Source of the DNA: Mariniflexile maritimum
Lineage (GTDB): Bacteria; Bacteroidota; Bacteroidia; Flavobacteriales; Flavobacteriaceae
Direction of reading: 5' to 3'
Length of the DNA stretch: 64,000 bases
Assembly: GCF_009746565.1 (NCBI RefSeq)
Contig: NZ_WRPN01000001.1
Span: forward strand, 496,001-560,000
Shown here: piece after piece, positions 9,669-16,723 of the stretch
Position numbering within the stretch: position 1 is the stretch's first letter
Layout of the letters: the number at the start of each line of letters is the position of its first letter
Translations under genes and position numbers: made by a program
The notes under the pieces: generated by a model
What the model was told of the DNA's origin: nothing
Seen by the model: only the letters and a program-made list of their open reading frames with translations
Database searches by the model: none

Positions 9669-10006
9669 CAAGCAAATCTATAAGCCGAATTCTGTACGTC
9701 TTATTTTTTATAAAAAAATCCATAAAAAACAAAAAGCCCTTATCATTTATCTGAGTGCACTGTTACCAATACACTTTAGCTGCTTACCCTCCAGCATCAA
9801 GCGTGCAGCCTTTACCAAATGGGCGCTGGTTTACATAGCATTGCACCATATAGAGTTTACCTGGTTTCACTACAGCATTACCTGTACATACTTTCTGTTG
9901 CACTTGTCCTAGCCTCACGACTGGTGGCCGTTAACCACTATATTGCACTACGGTGTTCGGACTTTCCTCCCAAATTAAAATTTGAGCGATAAGGCGATTT
10001 ACTTGT
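9668..10006 (-). ncRNA. rnpB: RNase P RNA, class A
   Basis: Catalytic RNA of RNase P, which matures the 5' ends of tRNAs. On the minus strand it has the conserved 5' core GGGAGGAAAGTCCGAACACC and the 3' core ACAGAATTCGGCTTATAG. The two ends form a 10-base P1 helix: CAAGTAAATC (minus strand, 10005-9996) with GATTTGCTTG (9678-9669), including one G-U pair. Length about 335 nt, slightly short but within the bacterial range. A TAATTTTG -7 element lies 5-12 bases upstream and a hairpin terminator downstream. The long plus-strand reading frame at 9511-9912 is a shadow of this RNA. Confidence 0.95.
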
Positions 10007-10009
10007 GCG

Positions 10010-10017
10010 CAAAATTA
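10010..10017 (-). promoter_or_regulatory. -7 promoter element of rnpB
   Basis: The minus strand reads TAATTTTG, matching TAnnTTTG, about five bases before the first P1 base of rnpB. This spacing fits a start near 10005. A TTTG at 10032-10035 is only 14 bases away, short for a Bacteroidota -33 box. Confidence 0.55.
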
Positions 10018-10062
10018 CAACAAAGAAATGCCAAATCCCTATAATCAAATAAATAAAGTTTG

Positions 10063-10167
10063 GGCGTTACCTTTATCCTGAAACAAGTTCAGGAACTGGT
10101 CGGGCTATTCGTTACAATCTTTTTGCTCGTGCCTCACAAAAAGGATTTCCACTACTATCCCTAACGC
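10063..10167 (-). repeat. Dispersed intergenic element copy R1 (GCGTTA/TAACGC ends)
   Basis: Read on the minus strand it runs GCGTTAGGGATAGTAGTGGA to GGTAACGCC, with ATTGTAACGAATAGCCCGAC inside. It shares this plan with copies at 36348, 46396, 48929 and 62344. It contains the palindrome TCCTGAAACAAGTTCAGGA at 10076-10094. It lies between the 3' end of alkB and the rnpB promoter. Confidence 0.7.
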
Positions 10168-10280
10168 GCATGTTTACTAGGTTTTAGTAAAAAAGAAAGG
10201 TGTTTTAGCTTTTGTAGTGGCCAATCTATGCGCAACAATGGAAATTAAAAAGTAATCGCTTCTATTATGTATGCGGTTCA

Positions 10281-10883
10281 TCAGGTCACAATGGTCCTAA
10301 ATGTTAAATTTATCCGTGGCACCATTACTTTCTTGGTGGGAGGCAACCTATGAAGCCAATGTTGCTGTGTTTTACCTTTCATAATCAACAAACTCCCTTT
10401 TTCCAAAAAAACGGAAACGGTTTGTTTTGTTGCCTTATGCTTAAACAAAAAAGGGCGTTCAGCACCCAAACTCAACGACGCAATAGCACCCTCCTTTTTT
10501 AGATCTTTTTCCCCATCGCTATGCCATGCCATACCTTCTGTACCGTTATGGTAAAGGTTTAGCAAACAGGAATTAAAGGTTTCGCCAGTTCGGTTCTCAA
10601 TAAGTTCCTTTAGTTCCAAAAGCTCTTGGGTCCATGGTAGCGCAGATTTCGTTATTTTTGAATAAGTATATTGAAAAGGCTTAGCGCCATACCACGCCAC
10701 TTTACGTTTAGTAACAATCAATTTCCCAAAAATAAGGGCTTTGTCATGTTCCCATTCTATATTCTCTTGTAGCGTTTCAAAATAACGGCGTGCTATTTTC
10801 GTATTCATTATGGAACCATAATAATGCACCTCGCCATCAAAAGGCAAGAGATTCATGCTGGAAGCTTGATTGAATAAATCCAT
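10281..10883 (-). CDS. alkB: AlkB-family 2-oxoglutarate/Fe(II) dioxygenase
   Basis: Oxidative demethylase for alkylated nucleic-acid bases, 200 residues, the usual length of short bacterial AlkB homologues. The iron-binding HxD lies in NLYHNGTEGMAWHSDGEKD and the distal His in QQHWLHRLPPTKK. The 2-oxoglutarate/base-binding Arg pair is in VPRINLTFR at the C-terminus. The family is certain; whether it repairs DNA or modifies RNA cannot be told. It stands alone on the minus strand, divergent from dnaX. Confidence 0.92.
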   Translation of the reverse strand: MDLFNQASSMNLLPFDGEVHYYGSIMNTKIARRYFETLQENIEWEHDKALIFGKLIVTKRKVAWYGAKPFQYTYSKITKSALPWTQELLELKELIENRTGETFNSCLLNLYHNGTEGMAWHSDGEKDLKKEGAIASLSLGAERPFLFKHKATKQTVSVFLEKGSLLIMKGKTQQHWLHRLPPTKKVMVPRINLTFRTIVT

Positions 10884-11078
10884 TTTAAATTAAATTTAGA
10901 GTTTACAATTGAAATGCTAAGCAATTTTAAATTAACACCCTTCAATTTTTCATATCAAACGAAGTTCGCCAATATTTGTGTGAAATTCAAAAAAGTTCTA
11001 TCCAATTTGCACCTTCAATTTTGTTAATAACTAATTCTAAATTCCCAATCCATAATTCATATTTCTGAATTCATTTTT

Positions 11079-11086
11079 TAACTTTG
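11079..11086 (+). promoter_or_regulatory. Candidate -7 element for dnaX
   Basis: TAACTTTG matches TAnnTTTG and lies 17 bases before the dnaX ATG, implying a leader of only about 10-12 bases. No -33 TTTG was seen. Confidence 0.45.
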
Positions 11087-11103
11087 TTACTTTAAGAAAT
11101 TCC

Positions 11104-12837
11104 ATGGAACACTTTGTAGTATCGGCTAGAAAATACCGTCCGCAAACGTTTAAAGACGTGGTGGGGCAGCAGGCTATTACAAACACTTTGCTTAATGCCA
11201 TTGAACACAACCATTTAGCCCAAGCCCTTTTATTTACCGGTCCGCGTGGTGTTGGTAAAACAACCTGTGCCCGAATTTTGGCGAAAATGATCAACAGCGA
11301 TGGCACCGAAACCGGCGATGAAGATTTTGCCTTTAATATTTTCGAGCTCGATGCCGCTTCAAACAACTCGGTTGACGATATTAGGAGTTTAACCGACCAA
11401 GTGCGCATTCCGCCCCAGGTTGGCAAATACAAAGTATATATTATAGACGAGGTGCACATGCTATCGCAGGCCGCTTTTAACGCGTTTTTAAAAACCTTGG
11501 AAGAACCGCCAAAACACTGTATTTTTATTTTGGCGACTACCGAAAAGCACAAAATAATACCAACCATTCTTTCGAGGTGCCAAATATTTGATTTTAAACG
11601 CATTACCGTACGCGATGCCAAAGATTATTTAAAGTACATTGCAGAAGAACAAGGTATTACTGCCGATGACGATGCACTTCACATTATAGCCCAAAAGGCC
11701 GATGGCGCCATGCGCGATGCCTTATCCATTTTTGATAGGGTGGTTAGTTTTTCGGGAAAGGAATTGACCCGACACGCCGTTACAGAAAACTTAAACGTGC
11801 TGGATTACGAAACCTATTTTACCAGCACCGATTTAATTTTGGAAAACAAAATACCGGAGTTGCTCATCCAGTTTAACGAAACCCTTGCAAAAGGTTTTGA
11901 TGGGCACCATTATATTGCTGGTCTAGCATCTCATTTTAGAGATTTATTGGTGAGCAAAACGCCCCAAACCATTGAGTTGCTTGAAGTGGGCGAAGAAACC
12001 AAAAAGAAGTATTTAGAGCAATCGCAAAAAGCTTCGCAAGAGTTTTTGCTACAAGGCATCAACCTTGCCAACGACTGCGATTTAAAATATAAAACCAGCA
12101 AAAACCAACGCCTGCTCATTGAGTTATGCCTTATGCAACTTGCCTCTATCACTTTTGATGGAGAAAAAAAAAATAGCAGACATTACATAATTCCCGCTTC
12201 TTACTTCAAAAACAAAGGCATCGCACCGGTTACCGTTTCAATTCCCAAAAACATTGCGACCATAAACGAACCTGTTAAACCTAACCCTTCTGAAGTAAAA
12301 AAAAATGAGGTTCCCGCTGATGCTTCCACTAAATTTCAGGTTATCGAGCCCGAAAAAATTGCTTTAAATCTCGACCTCAAACGGGCTTCGGGCCTATCGT
12401 TAAAAAGCCTTAAAGTAAAAAAAGAACATCTCATCAAGCAAATGGATGTTGTTGTTGATGAAGAAAACCTGCCCAAAGAAGCCTTTACCGAAACGGCACT
12501 CATAACTGTTTGGAACGAATATATTGCCCAACTGCAAGATCTGGGCAAGCACAATTTAGCGTCCATTTTATCCATTGACACCCCGAAAGTAAGTGGAACT
12601 GCCATCCATTTAGAGTTTCCAAATGCCACCAATAAAGTGGAGCTGGAACGCCAACAATATGAATTACTGGCATTTATACGAAAAGCGTTGAATAACTTCG
12701 ACATCCATTTGGCAATTACGGTGAACGAAGAAATGGAAAAACAATACGCTTACACAACACAGGAAAAATTTGAAAAGTTAAAAGAGAAAAACCCAAACAT
12801 AGAAATTTTAAGAAAAACCTTCGACTTGGATATTTAA
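11104..12837 (+). CDS. dnaX: DNA polymerase III subunit gamma/tau
   Basis: Clamp-loader ATPase subunit of the replicative polymerase, 577 residues. Motifs: start FVVSARKYRPQTFKDVVGQQ, Walker A LLFTGPRGVGKTTCARILAK (about residues 38-57), Walker B YIIDEVHMLSQAAFNAFLK, sensor ILATTEKHKIIPTILSRCQ. After domain III the protein continues as a Lys-rich linker and a tau-like C-terminal domain. The four-cysteine zinc module normally between Walker A and the DAAS segment is missing: only about 20 acidic residues without Cys lie there. Alone with its own promoter; the small lipoprotein gene follows after 10 bases. Confidence 0.95.
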   Translation: MEHFVVSARKYRPQTFKDVVGQQAITNTLLNAIEHNHLAQALLFTGPRGVGKTTCARILAKMINSDGTETGDEDFAFNIFELDAASNNSVDDIRSLTDQVRIPPQVGKYKVYIIDEVHMLSQAAFNAFLKTLEEPPKHCIFILATTEKHKIIPTILSRCQIFDFKRITVRDAKDYLKYIAEEQGITADDDALHIIAQKADGAMRDALSIFDRVVSFSGKELTRHAVTENLNVLDYETYFTSTDLILENKIPELLIQFNETLAKGFDGHHYIAGLASHFRDLLVSKTPQTIELLEVGEETKKKYLEQSQKASQEFLLQGINLANDCDLKYKTSKNQRLLIELCLMQLASITFDGEKKNSRHYIIPASYFKNKGIAPVTVSIPKNIATINEPVKPNPSEVKKNEVPADASTKFQVIEPEKIALNLDLKRASGLSLKSLKVKKEHLIKQMDVVVDEENLPKEAFTETALITVWNEYIAQLQDLGKHNLASILSIDTPKVSGTAIHLEFPNATNKVELERQQYELLAFIRKALNNFDIHLAITVNEEMEKQYAYTTQEKFEKLKEKNPNIEILRKTFDLDI

Positions 12838-12847
12838 TTAGTTATAT

Positions 12848-13399
12848 ATGAGAGCGTTATTTATAATATTAATTTCAATGTTATGCTTTAGCGGTTGTGA
12901 TGGCAGAAAATCGAAAGCTGAATCATTAAAAGATGCTGTTTCACAATTTAAGGATTCACTAGAATTCATTGAATACATTCCCAAGGAATATGCAGAAATG
13001 AAAACCGATACCATTTTAAGCAATGGTTTTTCAATTAGTATAAAAACATATACAAACATGAAAAAATCGGTCATAACAAAACATACAATTGACAGTATTT
13101 TGCATATACAACACCATCGCGATTGGATTTCGGAAGTGAAAATAAAAAGAAAAAACCAACTGCTGTTCAATGAAAAAATTGATATGGCATTCTTCGCCAA
13201 AAACAACATCAACATTCTTGATTCCATACCCAATGCCATAAATACAAGGGTTTGGTTGGATGATGACACCCCTATTGAAAAAGATTCCATAAATTTATTG
13301 ACCGTTTTTTTAAATCCTGAAGATGATAATTTTATATTGTATAGAATTAAGATAGGAAACCAAGGAACCTACAGTTTAAAAAAATTAGAAACCTATTAA
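12848..13399 (+). CDS. Small lipoprotein of unknown function
   Basis: 183 residues. I do not recognise a family. A lipoprotein signal is clear (MRALFIILISMLCFSGCDGR, lipid Cys at 17). The mature part is mostly polar and charged, alternating beta and helix, with no Cys after the lipid site. It is squeezed between dnaX (10 bases) and miaE (2 bases) on the same strand, so it is probably co-transcribed with them, though nothing links it to replication or tRNA modification. Confidence 0.8.
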   Translation: MRALFIILISMLCFSGCDGRKSKAESLKDAVSQFKDSLEFIEYIPKEYAEMKTDTILSNGFSISIKTYTNMKKSVITKHTIDSILHIQHHRDWISEVKIKRKNQLLFNEKIDMAFFAKNNINILDSIPNAINTRVWLDDDTPIEKDSINLLTVFLNPEDDNFILYRIKIGNQGTYSLKKLETY

Positions 13400-13401
13400 T
13401 T

Positions 13402-13983
13402 ATGTTAGGACTTAAACTTCCAACCGACCCACGATGGGTAAATATTGTTGAAAAAAACATAGAGGAAATATTAACCGACCATGCATTTTGCGAACAAAAG
13501 GCAACCAGCACCGCCATTTCACTTATTGTTAGTTTTCCTGAATATACCGAACTGGTGCAGGAAATGGTGGCCTTGGTGAAAGAGGAAATCAGCCATTTTA
13601 AAATGGTACACGACAAAATTATTGAGCGCGGATGGACCCTTGGCAGGGACCGACGCGATGATTATGTGCTAGAACTGTTGAAATTTTTCCCGAAAGGCGG
13701 CAGCAGGACCAACCAATTGGTACATCGCTTATTATATGCTGCCTTAATTGAAGCCAGAAGTTGCGAGCGTTTCAGACTCTTATCGGAACAGCTAAAAGAC
13801 AAAGAATTGGCAACCTTTTACAGAAATTTAATGGTAAGCGAAGCCAACCACTACACCATGTTTTTAGGGTTTGCCAGACAATACGGCGAAAAAAAGGAAG
13901 TTGATGCGAAATGGCAGCAACTGCTTGAATATGAGGCCAAAATTATGGCCAATTTAGGTAAAAAGGAAACCGTTCACGGATAA
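13402..13983 (+). CDS. miaE: tRNA-(ms2io6A37)-hydroxylase
   Basis: Diiron enzyme hydroxylating the isopentenyl group of ms2i6A37 in tRNA, 193 residues. The ferritin-like four-helix fold shows the expected ligand pairs: EEISHFKMVHDKI (ExxH), EARSCERFRLLSEQL and SEANHYTMFLGFA (ExxH). The N-terminus MLGLKLPTDPRWVNIVEKN and HAFCEQKATSTAISLI are typical. The last 95 bases (13889-13983) recur in degenerate form at 15103-15196, beyond the next gene. Confidence 0.93.
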   Translation: MLGLKLPTDPRWVNIVEKNIEEILTDHAFCEQKATSTAISLIVSFPEYTELVQEMVALVKEEISHFKMVHDKIIERGWTLGRDRRDDYVLELLKFFPKGGSRTNQLVHRLLYAALIEARSCERFRLLSEQLKDKELATFYRNLMVSEANHYTMFLGFARQYGEKKEVDAKWQQLLEYEAKIMANLGKKETVHG

Positions 13984-14021
13984 TCTGTATTTTTTTGATA
14001 TTGCTTACGAAATCTTCATTT

Positions 14022-15092
14022 ATGAAACACAAATACCTTCTTTTTTTACTGTTTGCCAGTATCATTTCAGTTGGTCAAAATAGCATAACCAACGTTTCTT
14101 GGTACTTGCAATATATAAATGTGAATGGCACTCAATTTGACAATTATTTTAATTACAGCATTGAACCATTAAATATCAAGTTAAATTTTACGGAAACCGA
14201 AATAAGCGGGCGTGCTACCTGCAATGATTTTAGTGGCACTTACACCATAGAAAACGGCAATGAGGTTAACGTTCGCATTGATGGGGTTACTTTAATGGGT
14301 TGCGCAGGGATTTTAAACTTTTATGAACTTGAGTATTTTAATATTGTACTTAACAACTTTAGTTACCTAATATCTGGTAATGGTGAAACCCTAACCTTAA
14401 CAAGTGCAAACGGAAATCATGCCGTGTTTTCAAAAACACCTTCAACCTTGGCCCTATTTAAAACATGGTATTTAAACAGCATTGAAACCAGTGCCGGTGT
14501 GGTTACAGTTCCAACTTCAAATACACCTACATTAAACTTAACCACAAATTTTAATGATATTTATGGGAAATCGTTGTTAAATGGGTTTGATGGATGCCAT
14601 GATTTTAACGGATTTTATAATATGTACGAATCGAACCAAAATGCCTTTAAAATGTTTCAGTACAATGGTGTTTCCGGAAGCTGTACAAATTCATACACCG
14701 ATCTTTACACTTCCATACTATCCAATACTACCAGCACCTTTAGTTATACTTTATCCAATGAAGGTAAAACATTGATGTTAACCAATACTAGTGGTGAACA
14801 ATTAATTTATTCCGATAGAGTATTGTCTTTGGAAGAAACCATATTTAAAAATTCAAAAATTTATTTGGTTGAAAACCCAGCAACTAGCCATTTAAGGCTT
14901 GTGTTTCCAGAACTTAATGCTGTTTCGTTAAATTATAAAATAGTTTCTGTGGATGGTAAAACAGTTAACCAAGGGATGCTTCAGAATGATTCGATAAACA
15001 TAGAAAATCTACATTCAGGACTTTATTTTTTAAGATTAACTTCCCCAATTAATTTTCAAGAAGCTAAAACCTTAAAATTCATAAAAAAATAA
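14022..15092 (+). CDS. Secreted protein with two META-like domains and a T9SS type A sorting domain
   Basis: Start set at ATG 14022, not the upstream TTG at 13995, because it gives a clean signal peptide MKHKYLLFLLFASIISVGQ; 356 residues. Two tandem META/HslJ-like domains follow: the first with ISGRATCNDFSGTYTIENG and LMGCAG, the second with LLNGFDGCHDFNGFYNMY and GVSGSC. Both keep the Cys pair and CNDF/CHDF pattern of the family. The last about 75 residues are a type A sorting domain (KIYLVENPATSHLRL, YKIVSVDGKTV, LHSGLYFLRL), so it is exported by type IX secretion. The gene lies between miaE and a degenerate copy of the miaE 3' end, suggesting late arrival. Function unknown. Confidence 0.85.
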   Translation: MKHKYLLFLLFASIISVGQNSITNVSWYLQYINVNGTQFDNYFNYSIEPLNIKLNFTETEISGRATCNDFSGTYTIENGNEVNVRIDGVTLMGCAGILNFYELEYFNIVLNNFSYLISGNGETLTLTSANGNHAVFSKTPSTLALFKTWYLNSIETSAGVVTVPTSNTPTLNLTTNFNDIYGKSLLNGFDGCHDFNGFYNMYESNQNAFKMFQYNGVSGSCTNSYTDLYTSILSNTTSTFSYTLSNEGKTLMLTNTSGEQLIYSDRVLSLEETIFKNSKIYLVENPATSHLRLVFPELNAVSLNYKIVSVDGKTVNQGMLQNDSINIENLHSGLYFLRLTSPINFQEAKTLKFIKK

Positions 15093-15102
15093 TGCAATTG
15101 GT

Positions 15103-15196
15103 CTAAAAAAAAAGTTGCTACACAATGGCAGCAACTTCTTGAATATGAGACTAAAATTTTGTGTATTTTACTGAAATGGAAATCGTTCTCGGTTAG
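15103..15196 (+). pseudogene. Degenerate copy of the miaE 3' end
   Basis: Aligns with 13889-13983 of miaE through to the stop codon (TAG here, TAA there). A 35-base core at 15123-15157 differs at three positions, and a 15-base stretch (GGAAATCGTTCTCGG) at two. There are single-base gaps, so the frame is broken. It overlaps the last bases of the convergent beta-barrel gene. Confidence 0.75.
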
Positions 15197-15717
15197 AATT
15201 TATAGCCAACCCCAATTTGAATGTTCCTGTTTTTTGCTTCAAAAGGCACATAATCATCAAAAACGTTCGCAAAGCCGTAGGTGTATCGAACATCGGCAAA
15301 CAACGTATGCGAAAGTTTATACTCCAACCCAGCCACACCAGAATAGGCCATGTTTTTGGCAACATCATCAACCTTGTTCACTTTAAGTCCTACTTGTGGC
15401 CCCAGACCAACGTGTATTTTCTCACTCAATCTAAACTTCAAAAAAATAGGCGCTTGAATGTAATCCAATTGCCAAACTTCTACTTTGGCACCTTCAGCAG
15501 AAAATTGTATTTCGGGCACCAATGATACGGTTTTCGATAAACGGATATCACCAAAAAAACCAATGTAGATACTATTTCTGTGGGCATTGGTTTTTGGGGT
15601 ATTACCTTCAAAATCTAAATTTGAAATGTTGTAACCACCTCGTACACCATACTTCACATCTTGCGAAAATCCGTAAAAGGACATAACAAGCAGCAGTGTT
15701 AAAAATATATTCTTCAT
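15193..15717 (-). CDS. Outer-membrane beta-barrel protein (OmpW/porin-like family)
   Basis: 174 residues: signal peptide MKNIFLTLLLVMSFYGFSQ, then an eight-strand type barrel with alternating residues (YGVRGGYNISNLDFEG, YIGFFGDIRLSKTVSLVPEI, IHVGLGPQVGLKVNK, LFADVRYTYGFANVF) ending NIQIGVGYKF with terminal Phe, typical of outer-membrane proteins. Matches the small flavobacterial outer-membrane beta-barrel family. No ligand is evident. Upstream lies a pair of 14-base direct repeats that may be an operator. Confidence 0.85.
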   Translation of the reverse strand: MKNIFLTLLLVMSFYGFSQDVKYGVRGGYNISNLDFEGNTPKTNAHRNSIYIGFFGDIRLSKTVSLVPEIQFSAEGAKVEVWQLDYIQAPIFLKFRLSEKIHVGLGPQVGLKVNKVDDVAKNMAYSGVAGLEYKLSHTLFADVRYTYGFANVFDDYVPFEAKNRNIQIGVGYKF

Positions 15718-15783
15718 AATTAATAGGTTTGGGTTATAAATTTTTACAATTTATGTTATACGAATATATATTATAAAATTAAA

Positions 15784-15819
15784 ATGGTGCAATTTTAAAA
15801 GGTGAATGGCACAATTTTA
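15784..15819. promoter_or_regulatory. Pair of 14-base direct repeats, possible operator
   Basis: ATGGTGCAATTTTA (15784) and ATGGCACAATTTTA (15806) differ at two bases and are 22 bases apart, two helical turns. They lie 67-102 bases upstream of the beta-barrel start codon. Confidence 0.35.
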
Positions 15820-16722
15820 CTGTGTATTGCTAGAAACCGTATCATAGTAGATGCTTTTTATAATACCGTCGGCCAATCCTATTTTTGGTACATAGAGGTT
15901 TTTGGCGCCACTCCATTTCATGGCAGACAGGTAAATGCGTGTGGCAGGAATAATTACGTCGGCCCTATCCTGGTTTAAGTCCAATTCGGTTATTCGCTCT
16001 TCGTAAGAATAACGCTGGAGCATATTGTAATACGACGTTAAATAGAAATACGTTAAAGGTTTGCCCAAGGCTTTGCCCGAAACCTTGAAAATTTTGTTAA
16101 TGTTGCCACCAGAACCCAGCACCGAAATTTTTTCATAACCAACGGTATGCGTTTTAATCCATTGTTCCAGTTCGTGCCATGCCTCGTTGGATACCATATC
16201 GTTCAATAAACGAACCGTTCCTATTTTAAACGATTTTGATGTTACGGGATTGCCTTCGTGAATAACGGTAAACTCGGTGCTACCTCCGCCCACATCAACA
16301 TATAGGTACGTTTTGCTTTTATCGATATATGAGTTTAAATCGGTGGCAGCTATTATTGCGGCTTCTTCTTCGCCCTCAATAACATCAATTTTAATTCCCG
16401 ATTGTTTAAAAACCAAATCCACCACTTGTTTTCCGTTCAAGGATTCGCGCATGGCCGAAGTGGCACAGGCTTTATATTTTACCACTTTATGCGATTTCAT
16501 CAATAATTTAAACGCGTGCATGGTATCTAAAATTCGTTGCGTGTTTTCCTTGGAAATTTTATGGTTTAAAAACACATCCGAACCCAAGCGAATGGGCACA
16601 CGCACCAAGGAGTTTTTTTTGAACAGTACCGGTTTGCCCTTTTGTTCTATAATGTTGGATATAAGCAGCCTAACGGCATTGGAACCAATATCGATCGCTG
16701 CATATTTTTTTATTGAAAGCAT
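15817..16722 (-). CDS. ppx: Ppx/GppA-family exopolyphosphatase
   Basis: Hydrolyses terminal phosphates of polyphosphate and/or pppGpp; actin-like ATPase fold. 301 residues, the short two-domain form without a C-terminal HD domain. Motifs: YAAIDIGSNAVRLLI (phosphate 1), ACATSAMRES, DVIEGEEEAAII, LYVDVGGGSTEF (phosphate 2) and VLGSGGNINKI. One base separates it from ppk1 upstream, forming a synthesis/degradation pair. GppA activity cannot be separated from Ppx by sequence alone. Confidence 0.93.
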   Translation of the reverse strand: MLSIKKYAAIDIGSNAVRLLISNIIEQKGKPVLFKKNSLVRVPIRLGSDVFLNHKISKENTQRILDTMHAFKLLMKSHKVVKYKACATSAMRESLNGKQVVDLVFKQSGIKIDVIEGEEEAAIIAATDLNSYIDKSKTYLYVDVGGGSTEFTVIHEGNPVTSKSFKIGTVRLLNDMVSNEAWHELEQWIKTHTVGYEKISVLGSGGNINKIFKVSGKALGKPLTYFYLTSYYNMLQRYSYEERITELDLNQDRADVIIPATRIYLSAMKWSGAKNLYVPKIGLADGIIKSIYYDTVSSNTQ

Positions 16723-16723
16723 G

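Noticed and set aside
9511-9912. 133-codon plus-strand reading frame
   Set aside because: It lies across the RNase P RNA and its terminator on the other strand and shows no protein-like features.
13995-14021. Upstream TTG start for the META/T9SS protein
   Set aside because: The ATG at 14022 gives a standard signal peptide; the extra nine residues would disturb it.
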